From Koleobacter methoxysyntrophicus (GTDB lineage Bacteria; Bacillota; Thermosediminibacteria; Koleobacterales; Koleobacteraceae): DNA of 64,000 nucleotides. Position numbers and translations under genes: made by a program. The stretch's first letter is position 1; every line of letters begins with the position of its first letter. Positions 33,431 through 41,557 of this stretch are shown here, piece by piece. A model generated the notes under the pieces. That model did no database searches. It was given only the letters and a program-made list of their open reading frames with translations, and was not told the origin of the DNA. The DNA is taken from NCBI RefSeq assembly GCF_017301615.1, contig NZ_CP059066.1:1843001-1907000 (forward strand), written 5' to 3'.

Positions 33431-35785
33431 ATGATAAGGAGAATCAAAAGAGATGGAATTATGACATTGGTTTTAGTGGTATTCCTTTCAAATTACCTAA
33501 TGGTATCGGCTGTAAAGGCAGCTGAGATATATACCAACCAGGTGGGGAGATTCAACTATTACAGCAATGCTGTGAGGCTGAAGGAGGATTTGGAGGGCAG
33601 GGGTTTTAAGGTTTATATGTCAGAGGGTCCTCCTTATGTGGTAACGGTTGGAAGAAGTTTGACCTATTCAGAAGCACTGCGGGTTAGGGAGAGGTTGAAG
33701 GGGCTTAATATCGATTGTTTCATAGTAAAAATCGACGAGGAAGGGAAAATAACCATTATTGAAGAATCGGATATAAAAGCACTTAATATCTTTCCGCTTT
33801 TAAATGACAGCATCTTACAGGGGGTGCACGGGAGTCAGACCTTATTTTTCTATGTTAATGAAAACTGGGAGCCGGAAGGTAGCAGCTATATTGATTTGTA
33901 TTTTTCCCATTCACTGGTTTCCACAAATCACAAGTCAACCCTCACAGTTTTTATAAATGATAGGCCTGTCAGCACTTTTGAACTTATAAACGAAAAAGCT
34001 GAGAACAGGGCAGTGAGGGTATATGTGCCGAAAGAGGTTGTAGAGAAAGGCTTCAATGCCCTTACACTTCGTCTTTATAAAAGGGTATCTGATGACCCTT
34101 GTGAAGATGCTTACAATCCCGGCAATTGGTTTACTTTAAAAAAAGAAACTATGATCCATTTAGAATACAGAGAAATAATGGATAGACCTATTTTAAGTAA
34201 CTATCCTTATCCTTACTTTAAAATAGGTAGGGAAGACCCTGTAGATGCTATTATAGTGATACCTAAGAATTTCAATCAACGGCACTTGAGTGCTGCAGCA
34301 TACTTGGCCGCTGGTTTTGGTAAATATGAGCCCTATAAAAATATTAGAGTTAAGGTAGTAACAGAGCCTGAAATTAAAGGATATTTAAATGACAGCAATT
34401 TAATCTTTATAGGCAGTGATGAGGAATTTGACAACATAGATGGCTTACCATCAACGCAGGAAGAGGAAGGAGCAGGTGTGCTGGAAGAATTTATTTCTCC
34501 ATGGAACCCCAGCAAAATGGTTTTGAGGATTGCGGGAAAAGGGGAGTATATTCAGGAGGCTTCTAAGGCTCTTTTCTACCCAAATGTGGTCAATCAGATG
34601 AAAAGGCCCCGTCAGGTGATTAAAAATTTAGAACTGCTGCTGGAGAAAGCAGACCCTTTTCTAGAAAAAGTAACTTTGTCTGATATAGGTTATGATGATA
34701 TAATTGTTAGAGGAAAACATCAGCAGGCGGCAGCTTTTAATTATAGTCTGCCTACACAGGTAGAGCTTAAGGAAGGAGCAGGTATAACCCTTAACCTTAG
34801 ATATTCTCAAGCCCTTCAATTTATTCAGGCATCTGTAACTGTTGAAGTAAACAATATACCCCTCGGCAGCAGAAGACTGACCTATGAAGGAGCAGAAGGG
34901 GAAGAGGTCTTCTTCAAATTCCCGCCGGAACTCCTTCGGGAGAAGAATTTCGGTATAAGAGTCTTGTTTAATCTAGATTTACGGGGGATTGACTGCACTC
35001 AAAGGTATGAGGAACATGCATGGGCAGTTATTGGCAGAAACAGCTTTTTGTATTTACCCCATGAAGAAGGCGACAGGAAAAACCTGAAAAACTATCACTA
35101 TATTTTCTCAAAAAACGGCAGGATTGAGGATACAGTAACTGTAATTCCGGATAACCCAAGACTAGGACACATAGAAACGGCCTTAAATATATTTGCACAT
35201 ATGGGACACTATTTAAAGGATTTAGGGGATATAGGCCTGGTAAAGGCAGGAGATTTAGCGGATGACCAAAAGGATAAAAATATGATACTTATCGGCACTC
35301 CGAGGGAAAATTTTTATATCAAAACAATAAACCAGCATCTGCCGGTTAAATTTGATGAAAACCGTGGGTGCTTTATTCCCAACAATGATTTCCCTTTTTT
35401 AGAGGAACTAGGAAACGAAGTCGGTATAGTTCAATTGATAGACTCCCCGTGGAGCAGCGGGAAAAAAGTGATGGTAGTTACCGGTGCAGATTATTTTGCA
35501 CTAAAAAATGCAGAAATAATGCTGACAAGCCTTAATATTGCAAATACCCTCTCAGGAGTAGTATGTATGATGGACAATGCAGGGGAAGTATATAGTTTTG
35601 AATCCGTGGAAAAGGCTGATACTATACAAAAAAACAAAGAGGATAAATCCAGTAAGCTGTTTTGGTTTCAAACGCTTCGTGAACTTCTCAGTCAGAGAAA
35701 CGGTAAAATACTTGCAGTTATTCTAGGGCTTATTATTGCTACAATGTTCATTCTATTCTATGTGATCAAGAAAAACTACCGGTGA
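33431..35785 (+). CDS. BcsB-like synthase subunit with N-terminal SPOR domain
   Basis: A 784-aa protein, last gene of the operon. A signal peptide (to about residue 33) is followed by a SPOR domain (about 35-105; IYTNQVGRFNYYSNAVRLKE, then YVVTVGRSLTYSEALRVRER), which in other proteins binds denuded peptidoglycan glycans. The rest is BcsB-like: two carbohydrate-binding-like and flavodoxin-like repeats (LQGVHGSQTLFFYV, SYIDLYFSHSLV, then FNYSLPTQVELKEGAG) and one C-terminal membrane helix (about 757-778). BcsB guides the nascent polymer outside the membrane and is needed for synthase activity. A SPOR fusion would tether the complex to the cell wall. A hairpin without T-run follows (35774-35801). 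Confidence 0.82.
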   Translation: MIRRIKRDGIMTLVLVVFLSNYLMVSAVKAAEIYTNQVGRFNYYSNAVRLKEDLEGRGFKVYMSEGPPYVVTVGRSLTYSEALRVRERLKGLNIDCFIVKIDEEGKITIIEESDIKALNIFPLLNDSILQGVHGSQTLFFYVNENWEPEGSSYIDLYFSHSLVSTNHKSTLTVFINDRPVSTFELINEKAENRAVRVYVPKEVVEKGFNALTLRLYKRVSDDPCEDAYNPGNWFTLKKETMIHLEYREIMDRPILSNYPYPYFKIGREDPVDAIIVIPKNFNQRHLSAAAYLAAGFGKYEPYKNIRVKVVTEPEIKGYLNDSNLIFIGSDEEFDNIDGLPSTQEEEGAGVLEEFISPWNPSKMVLRIAGKGEYIQEASKALFYPNVVNQMKRPRQVIKNLELLLEKADPFLEKVTLSDIGYDDIIVRGKHQQAAAFNYSLPTQVELKEGAGITLNLRYSQALQFIQASVTVEVNNIPLGSRRLTYEGAEGEEVFFKFPPELLREKNFGIRVLFNLDLRGIDCTQRYEEHAWAVIGRNSFLYLPHEEGDRKNLKNYHYIFSKNGRIEDTVTVIPDNPRLGHIETALNIFAHMGHYLKDLGDIGLVKAGDLADDQKDKNMILIGTPRENFYIKTINQHLPVKFDENRGCFIPNNDFPFLEELGNEVGIVQLIDSPWSSGKKVMVVTGADYFALKNAEIMLTSLNIANTLSGVVCMMDNAGEVYSFESVEKADTIQKNKEDKSSKLFWFQTLRELLSQRNGKILAVILGLIIATMFILFYVIKKNYR

Positions 35786-35872
35786 AAATTAACCGGCAGT
35801 TTCACAATTGATTTTTAAAACGGCAAAGCATGTCAAAGTGAGCCGCAAATTTAAAAATAGGAGTGAATTTTT

Positions 35873-36589
35873 ATGAGGCTGGCCATTCTTGGGGACATTC
35901 ATTCAAATATTTATGCTTTAGAGGCTGTTCTAAAGGATGTGGAAAAACATAAACCCGATGAGATAATATGTACAGGCGACCTGGTGGGTTATGCACCTTT
36001 TCCCAATGAGGTTATCGAAACAATAAAGGAAAAGGGAATAAGAACTGTTATGGGGAATTACGATGACGGCATCGGCAATTTCCGGCTTGTATGTGGATGT
36101 GACTACAAAGATGCTCATGAACAGTCTTTGGGGGAAAAATCTATTGCATGGACTAAAGAACAGACTTCTGAAGAGAACAAAGAATTTCTCAGGAATCTAC
36201 CTCAAGAATTGCGATTTAGAGCCGGGGGGTTCGATGTCCTGGTCTTCCATGGAAGCCCCAGGAGGTTAAATGAATATCTTTACGAAGATACCGATGAACA
36301 GGTTTTCGATGAAATAGGGAAGATGAGCAGAGCGAATATTTTAATATTCGGTCATACCCATATCCCCTATCACAGGCTCTACAATAAAAGGCATTTTATA
36401 AATGCCGGCAGTGTCGGTAAACCCAAACACGGGAACCCCAATGCCCTTTATGCCCTTGTTGATATAAATGAAACCGTGGCAGCAGCCTTTATAGAGGTGC
36501 CTTATGATGTTGAGAAGATTGCCCGGGCAATAGAAGAATCGGCCCTTCCCGATGAATTTGCGGATAAATTGAGAAATGGGAATAGATAG
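35873..36589 (+). CDS. YfcE-type metallophosphoesterase
   Basis: A 238-aa calcineurin-like phosphoesterase. Metal motifs are in order: GDIHSN (residues 7-12), CTGDLVGY near 36, MGNYDDG near 62, VFHGSPRR near 123 and FGHTHIPYH near 159. The GNYDD form and the family layout match small-molecule or phosphodiester hydrolases (YfcE, MJ0936) with a dimetal centre. Substrate is unknown. ATG 35873 has TAGGAG upstream. It is a single gene between the polysaccharide operon and the DUF134 block. Confidence 0.85.
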   Translation: MRLAILGDIHSNIYALEAVLKDVEKHKPDEIICTGDLVGYAPFPNEVIETIKEKGIRTVMGNYDDGIGNFRLVCGCDYKDAHEQSLGEKSIAWTKEQTSEENKEFLRNLPQELRFRAGGFDVLVFHGSPRRLNEYLYEDTDEQVFDEIGKMSRANILIFGHTHIPYHRLYNKRHFINAGSVGKPKHGNPNALYALVDINETVAAAFIEVPYDVEKIARAIEESALPDEFADKLRNGNR

Positions 36590-36648
36590 AAAAAGGTTCA
36601 GAAGGCTTTACGGGCAGTACTGCGATTATTGCGATTATTGGCCCCTTC

Positions 36649-36678
36649 TTGACATTTAACTCCTAATTTATATATAAT
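36649..36678 (+). promoter_or_regulatory. Promoter of the DUF134 gene
   Basis: TTGACA at 36649 and TATAAT at 36673 with an 18-bp spacer, 34 bp upstream of the GTG start. Confidence 0.7.
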
Positions 36679-36711
36679 ACAAGTGATACTCGGGAGAAAG
36701 CAGGTGAAAAT

Positions 36712-37227
36712 GTGCCCAGGCCTACCAAATTCAGATTCGTAGAACATATTCCCCGGTTAACCTATTTTAAACCTAAAGGTGTTCCGTTGAGAGATCTGGA
36801 AGAAGTAAATTTAAATATAGAGGAACTGGAATCCATAAGATTAAAGGACCTGGAAGGTCTTGATCAGGAATCCTGTGCTGAGAGGATGAAGGTTTCAAGG
36901 GCTACATTCCAGAGGGTATTAACATCGGCCAGAGAGAAAATAGCAGAAGCATTAATTTACGGCAAAGCTATAAGGATTGAGGGCGGAGATTTTAAAGTAA
37001 TTGCAAGGAGGTTTTTCTGCAGGGCCTGCAACCTGGAATGGGAAGTCCAGAATGGCTATAGTCAGGAAGATACACGGGAATCTTCAAATAATAATATTGA
37101 GTGTCCGGATTGCGGCAGTAAAGAGGTTATCACCGTACCTCCTCGAGGCCGGGACCGCTGTTGGAGGAAAGGAAGACACGGATACGGCGGGCCTCCGTTT
37201 AGAAACAGTGATGATGTGGATGAATAG
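36712..37227 (+). CDS. DUF134 family predicted DNA-binding protein
   Basis: A 171-aa protein that begins MPRPTK at GTG 36712, the usual DUF134 opening. [20 protein letters not shown] and [20 protein letters not shown] form a sigma-like HTH. The C-terminal half is extended by a zinc ribbon (CRAC near 104, CPDC near 130). DUF134 genes are repeatedly found beside NifX-like and MinD-like genes, as here, so it is probably the local regulator, perhaps sensing metal or Fe-S status. It has its own promoter and terminator. Confidence 0.85.
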   Translation: MPRPTKFRFVEHIPRLTYFKPKGVPLRDLEEVNLNIEELESIRLKDLEGLDQESCAERMKVSRATFQRVLTSAREKIAEALIYGKAIRIEGGDFKVIARRFFCRACNLEWEVQNGYSQEDTRESSNNNIECPDCGSKEVITVPPRGRDRCWRKGRHGYGGPPFRNSDDVDE

Positions 37228-37247
37228 AGATTATGAAGACTTATTCT

Positions 37248-37275
37248 CTGTCAGAGTTCTGACAGGGTTTTTTAT
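37248..37275 (+). terminator. Terminator of DUF134 gene
   Basis: A perfect CTGTCAGA / TCTGACAG stem is followed by a GGTTTTTTATTTT tail. Confidence 0.85.
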
Positions 37276-37332
37276 TTTACAAGAAAATCCTAATATATTT
37301 TACCGGCTGATTTATAATAAATTATCATTTTA

Positions 37333-37361
37333 TTGACATATGCTCTAAATTTTAATATAAT
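37333..37361 (+). promoter_or_regulatory. Promoter of the Mrp-NifX-MinD operon
   Basis: TTGACA at 37333 and TATAAT at 37356 with a 17-bp spacer, about 48 bp before the Mrp start. Confidence 0.75.
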
Positions 37362-37409
37362 TGTTATGGGCAAATGCACAAATAATAATGCAGCATAGGA
37401 GGATGAAAA

Positions 37410-38234
37410 ATGTCCGGCGGAACTGCTTGTTCAACAAAGAATAGTGAAAAAATAAAGGAAAATGAATTAAACCGGATCAAACATGTAATTGCAATAATGA
37501 GCGGAAAAGGGGGTGTAGGTAAGACCTCAATTACCGGTCTTATGGCAGTAGGTCTTGCCCATCAGGGATACAGTGTGGGAATACTGGATGGAGACATAAC
37601 CGGGCCCAGTATTCCTAAGATCTTTGGAATCAAAAAAAAGCCCGAGTCTTTTGAATTCGGATTTCTGCCTCCGGAGAGCCTTCTTGGCATCAGGATTATG
37701 TCATTAAACCTTCTTCTGCCGAAGGAAGATGACCCTGTAGTATGGAGGGGACCGCTCCTTGCCGGTACGGTAAAACAGTTCTGGACCGATGTAGTATGGG
37801 GGGATCTGGATTTTCTGCTGGTAGACCTGCCGCCGGGAACAGGAGATGTGCCGCTGACTGTTATGCAATCTATTCCACTTGATGGAATTATAATCGTGTC
37901 ATCTCCCCAGGACCTGGCTGTTATGGTGGTCAAAAAGGCGATTAAAATGGCGGGGATGCTGAAAATCCCTGTTTTGGGGATGGTTGAAAACATGAGCTAT
38001 GCTGTATGCCCGCACTGCGGCAGGGAATTAAGGATTTTCGGCCCAAGCAGAGCTGAAAAGGTTGCTTCAGAGACGGGAGTTAAACTTCTCGGGATAATAC
38101 CCATAGACCCCGAATTTGTAGAATTATGTGATAAAGGACAGATTGAGAGGTACAGGAACTACAATATGTTTTCAGATAAAGCTTTTCTAGAAACACTTAA
38201 TTTTTCAAATAAAAAGGAGGGAGAAGGTCAATGA
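37410..38234 (+). CDS. mrp: Mrp/NBP35-type iron-sulfur carrier ATPase
   Basis: A 274-aa deviant Walker ATPase of the ApbC/Mrp family, which receives and hands on Fe-S clusters. The deviant Walker A is SGKGGVGKTS near residue 31; other motifs are GILDGDITGPSIPKIFG and LLVDLPPGTGDVPLTVMQS. The bridging-cluster CPHC is near 196. It lacks the N-terminal DUF59 domain seen in many Mrp proteins. Another Cys lies at residue 7 (GGTACST), as in archaeal/clostridial versions. ATG 37410 has AGGAGG upstream. It is the first gene of a five-gene block and overlaps the next by 4 nt. Confidence 0.9.
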   Translation: MSGGTACSTKNSEKIKENELNRIKHVIAIMSGKGGVGKTSITGLMAVGLAHQGYSVGILDGDITGPSIPKIFGIKKKPESFEFGFLPPESLLGIRIMSLNLLLPKEDDPVVWRGPLLAGTVKQFWTDVVWGDLDFLLVDLPPGTGDVPLTVMQSIPLDGIIIVSSPQDLAVMVVKKAIKMAGMLKIPVLGMVENMSYAVCPHCGRELRIFGPSRAEKVASETGVKLLGIIPIDPEFVELCDKGQIERYRNYNMFSDKAFLETLNFSNKKEGEGQ

Positions 38235-38626
38235 AAATAGCGGTTACAGCAGCAGGAAACGATTTGGATTCCCAAGTTGACCCCAGATTTGGGAGGTGTC
38301 AGCAATTTATTATAATAGACTCTGAAACAAATGACATTCAGGTTCTTAAAAATCCTAATGCAGGTCTTTCCGGCGGGGCAGGGGTGCAGACCGCCCAGCT
38401 CTTAGCCGACAAAAAGATTGATGTGGTCCTTACTGGTAATGTAGGCCCCAATGCTATTAGAACATTAAATGCCGCCGGTATCAAGGTATATACTGGTATA
38501 CAGGGAACGGTAGGGGATAGTGTGAACATGTTCAAAGAAGGGAAACTGACAGAGGCCTCCCAACCTACAGTTGATTCCCATTTTGGAATGGGAAGGGGCG
38601 GCCGCGGTCGAAATAACAAATTTTAA
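38231..38626 (+). CDS. NifX/NafY-like dinitrogenase cofactor-binding domain protein
   Basis: A 131-aa single-domain protein of the dinitrogenase iron-molybdenum cofactor family (NifX/NifY/VnfX). It opens IAVTAAGNDLDSQVDPRFGR and has GAGVQTAQLLADKKIDVVLTG and GPNAIRTLNAAGIKVY. A C-terminal Gly/Arg-rich tail (GMGRGGRGR) is extra. Family members bind Fe-S or FeMo-type clusters; no nitrogenase gene is seen, so the role is more likely general metal-cluster handling. It overlaps mrp by ATGA. Confidence 0.85.
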   Translation: MKIAVTAAGNDLDSQVDPRFGRCQQFIIIDSETNDIQVLKNPNAGLSGGAGVQTAQLLADKKIDVVLTGNVGPNAIRTLNAAGIKVYTGIQGTVGDSVNMFKEGKLTEASQPTVDSHFGMGRGGRGRNNKF

Positions 38627-38644
38627 TAGGGGGGGAAAGAAAAG

Positions 38645-39004
38645 ATGAAGATAGCTATTGCAACGGATAACGGCATGGTAGCAGCCCATTTTGGGAGGTG
38701 CCCCGAGTACACTATTGTGGATATTGAGGGTAAAAAGATAATAAAAAGTGAAGTAATACCGAATCCCGGCCATGAACCCGGTTTCCTCCCCCGTTATCTA
38801 GCGGAGAGAGAAGTTGACTGCATTATAGCAGGAGGCATGGGGCCGAGGGCTCAGGGGCTCTTTGCCCAGAACAATATAGAAACAGTTATAGGTGTTACCG
38901 GAAAAGTGGACAATGTCGTAAGCGATTTCATAAATGGCCGGCTTCAAAAAGGGGAAAGTTCGTGTAACCATGGGGTAGAAGGCCACCGCAGCTGCGACCA
39001 TTAA
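38645..39004 (+). CDS. Second NifX-like protein
   Basis: A 119-aa paralogue of the preceding protein. It has IAIATDNGMVAAHFGRCPEY, CIIAGGMGPRAQGLFAQNNI, and a His/Cys-rich C-terminus (CNHGVEGHRSCDH) not found in its neighbour. The histidines and cysteines suggest metal binding at the tail. ATG 38645 follows GGGGGGAAAG. The two copies may form a pair or bind different clusters. Same operon as mrp and the ferredoxin ATPases. Confidence 0.85.
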   Translation: MKIAIATDNGMVAAHFGRCPEYTIVDIEGKKIIKSEVIPNPGHEPGFLPRYLAEREVDCIIAGGMGPRAQGLFAQNNIETVIGVTGKVDNVVSDFINGRLQKGESSCNHGVEGHRSCDH

Positions 39005-39029
39005 ATTAAAGCAACAGGAGTGGAAAAAA

Positions 39030-39872
39030 ATGATAATCTCGGTTGCCAGCGGCAAGGGCGGAACGGGCAAGACCACAATAGCCGTTAATTTAGCATTATC
39101 CTTAAAGGGCAGACAGCTGCAGCTTGTGGACTGTGATGTAGAAGAACCCAATGACCATATTTTTATAAAACCCAAGAAACTAAAAAAGGAACCGGTTTAT
39201 ATCCCCCTCCCTCAGGTTGATGATAGAAAATGTACCGGATGCGGGAGGTGCAGGGATATTTGCCAGTTCAATGCTATAACACTGCTGAATAAAAATGTGC
39301 TGATTTTCCAGGAATTATGCCACGGATGCGGGGGGTGTGCGTATTTCTGCCCGCAGAAAGCCATTAGTGAAACAAAGAGGGAGATAGGTGTCGTAGAGAT
39401 GGGAAGGCAGGGGAATTTGGATTTTATCCAGGGGAGGTTAAATATCGGAGAAGCACTAAGCCCTCCGGTTATTAGGGCTGTAAAGGATAAAATAGATAGG
39501 AGCAAAACCGTTATAATTGACGCACCCCCTGGAACCTCCTGCCCCGTTATTGAAGCGGTAAAAAACACGGATTTTTGCGTCATGGTTACGGAACCCACAC
39601 CATTCGGCCTAAATGACCTTATCCTCTGTGTAGAAATGCTCAGGGAACTGAAAATAAATTTCGGGGTGATTATTAACAGGTCTGATATAGGGGACAGCGG
39701 TGTCGAGGATTACTGCCGCAGGGAAGAGATACCCGTAATTCTCCGAATTCCCTTTGATAGGAAGATCGCTTCCCTTTATTCCAGAGGCCTCCCGATCATC
39801 GGGAATTTATCCGGTTATGATGATATCTTCAGTGACTTATATAACAAGATTGAGGGGATGGTGGCCGGATGA
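39030..39872 (+). CDS. MinD-type ATPase with inserted 2x[4Fe-4S] ferredoxin domain (1)
   Basis: A 280-aa P-loop ATPase with deviant Walker A SGKGGTGKTT at residue 7. A bacterial ferredoxin insertion lies at about 65-115: CTGCGRCRDICQF and CHGCGGCAYFCPQ supply eight cysteines for two [4Fe-4S] clusters. The ATPase core resumes with VIIDAPPGTSCPVIEAV and VTEPTPFGLND. These 'MinD superfamily P-loop ATPases containing an inserted ferredoxin' occur in pairs in anaerobes and are thought to couple ATP to electron transfer. It overlaps its paralogue by 4 nt. Confidence 0.9.
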   Translation: MIISVASGKGGTGKTTIAVNLALSLKGRQLQLVDCDVEEPNDHIFIKPKKLKKEPVYIPLPQVDDRKCTGCGRCRDICQFNAITLLNKNVLIFQELCHGCGGCAYFCPQKAISETKREIGVVEMGRQGNLDFIQGRLNIGEALSPPVIRAVKDKIDRSKTVIIDAPPGTSCPVIEAVKNTDFCVMVTEPTPFGLNDLILCVEMLRELKINFGVIINRSDIGDSGVEDYCRREEIPVILRIPFDRKIASLYSRGLPIIGNLSGYDDIFSDLYNKIEGMVAG

Positions 39873-40735
39873 AAGAACTTGCAATTGTAAGCGGAAAGGG
39901 AGGAACGGGTAAGACGACGGTTACGGGTGCCTTTGCTGCTTTGAGCAGGAATAAGGTCCTGGCCGATTGTGATGTTGATGCTGCAGACCTTCACCTTTTG
40001 TTAAATCCCCGGATAAAAGAAAAAACAGAATTCTATTCCCTTAAAAAGGCCCAAATTGTCAGGGAAGAATGCAGGGAATGCGGTCTGTGTGAAACTCTGT
40101 GCAGATTTGATGCAATTAATTCATATACCGTTGATGCCGTTTCATGTGAAGGTTGTGCCGTTTGCTATCATGCATGCCCCTCTGGAGCAATAAAGATGCT
40201 CGATAGAATTCCAGGTCACTGGTTCATTTCTGAAACGCGATACGGCCCGATGGTTCATGCACGCCTTAAAGTTGCAGAAGAAAATTCAGGGAAACTGGTG
40301 GCAAAGGTAAGAGAAAAGGCCAGGGAAATAGCAGAAAAGGAGAATCTGGATTATATAATAATAGACGGCCCGCCGGGGATAGGCTGCCCGGTGATTTCAA
40401 CCCTTACAGGGGTTAACGTTGTCCTGATTGTCACCGAACCGACCATGTCAGGTCTTCATGATATGGAACGGATTATAGGGCTGACCCGGCATTTCAATAT
40501 AAAAACCCTTATTTGCGTTAACAAATATGATCTGAATCTCCAAAACACAGAGAAAATAGAGGAATACTGCAGAGGTCATGGGTTGGAAGTAATAGGAAGG
40601 ATACCCTTTGACAGGGAAGTTGTAGATGCCCTTGTTCACGGGAAAATAGCAGTGGAGCATTCAGAAGGAAGGGCAGCGAAAGAAATTCAAAAAATCTGGG
40701 AGAGGGTTTTTGTGGAGCTTGAAAAGTTGTCTTAA
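39869..40735 (+). CDS. MinD-type ATPase with inserted ferredoxin domain (2)
   Basis: A 288-aa partner of the preceding ATPase. Walker A SGKGGTGKTT is at residue 8 and DADLHLL follows. The ferredoxin insertion (about residues 60-105) has CRECGLCETLCRF and CEGCAVCYHACPS. YIIIDGPPGIGCPVISTLTG is the Walker B/switch region. The pair probably forms a heterodimer. The operon context with Mrp and NifX-like proteins suggests maturation or electron delivery to a metal cluster. A terminator follows directly. Confidence 0.9.
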   Translation: MKELAIVSGKGGTGKTTVTGAFAALSRNKVLADCDVDAADLHLLLNPRIKEKTEFYSLKKAQIVREECRECGLCETLCRFDAINSYTVDAVSCEGCAVCYHACPSGAIKMLDRIPGHWFISETRYGPMVHARLKVAEENSGKLVAKVREKAREIAEKENLDYIIIDGPPGIGCPVISTLTGVNVVLIVTEPTMSGLHDMERIIGLTRHFNIKTLICVNKYDLNLQNTEKIEEYCRGHGLEVIGRIPFDREVVDALVHGKIAVEHSEGRAAKEIQKIWERVFVELEKLS

Positions 40736-40746
40736 TTACTTACTAA

Positions 40747-40784
40747 AATCGGGGTGATAATTAAATTTCCCCGTTTTTTTTTTT
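40747..40784 (+). terminator. Terminator of the Mrp-NifX-MinD operon
   Basis: CGGGG pairs with CCCCG (with added A-T pairs) and eleven T residues follow. Confidence 0.85.
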
Positions 40785-40894
40785 AAATGATCTTAAAAAT
40801 TTCTTAACAATTTGCTAAAGGGATTTTGAAAATCCCCGGATATAATAAGACATGAAAGCTAAACATTTTAAAATCGATTCAAGGAGGTGTTTCT

Positions 40895-41407
40895 GTGAAG
40901 AGACAAATTATCGTTTTAACTGTAGCTGCCCTGCTGGTAATAGGCACTCTTCAGGTAGCCTTTGCAGCAGGCTGGGGAGCCGGCGGTATCGGAGGCAGAA
41001 TGGGGAAGGGCCTGGGTGCAGATGGCGACTTTACTACACCTGTTCAAAACCTGAATCTTTCGGCGGAACAGCGTCAGCAAATGGTCGATATCTGTGAGTC
41101 CTATTTTAAGGAACTGCAGGCCCTAAGGGCAAAATTCCAGGAAAAACTTCATGAACTGAGAATCCTGCGGTTAAAGGGTGAAACAGATGAATCAGTATTA
41201 TCTGAAAAGGCCGAAGAAGTAAAAGCCCTTCAAAGTGAAATCTTAAAGCTCATGCAGGAAAAAAGGGACAAAATCAGCAGCATTCTGACGGAAGAACAGA
41301 AGGAACAGTTATATTCACGTAGAGGGATGAGGTTTGGCGGCAGACGTGGAAATATGAAACCCGGATTGGGAATAGAAAATAATACTAGTGGAAGCGAAGC
41401 ACTATAA
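40895..41407 (+). CDS. Spy/CpxP-like exported helical protein
   Basis: A 170-aa protein with a signal peptide ending AFAAG near residue 28. The mature part is almost all helix with two LTxxQ-type motifs (LSAEQRQQMV near 57 and LTEEQKEQL near 130), the hallmark of Spy, CpxP and ZraP/CnrX proteins. These are envelope chaperones or metal sensors. Gly/Arg-rich ends (GGRMGKG; GGRRGN) flank the core. GTG 40895 has AGGAGG upstream and a TATAAT lies at 40841. It is a single-gene unit with its own terminator between two redox loci. Confidence 0.75.
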   Translation: MKRQIIVLTVAALLVIGTLQVAFAAGWGAGGIGGRMGKGLGADGDFTTPVQNLNLSAEQRQQMVDICESYFKELQALRAKFQEKLHELRILRLKGETDESVLSEKAEEVKALQSEILKLMQEKRDKISSILTEEQKEQLYSRRGMRFGGRRGNMKPGLGIENNTSGSEAL

Positions 41408-41420
41408 TAGTTTTGTAAAA

Positions 41421-41450
41421 GGGAACACCTAATGGTGTTCCCTTTATTTA
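41421..41450 (+). terminator. Terminator of the Spy-like gene
   Basis: A perfect GGGAACACC / GGTGTTCCC stem is followed by TTTATTT. Confidence 0.85.
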
Positions 41451-41557
41451 ATATTTTGCTCTGGCGAGTTATGCTGGGGTTGATTTGCTGTCGTAAATCT
41501 TATATAATTAACATATACCCTATCCCCCGGGGGAGGATATAACAGGAGGTGGATTAG

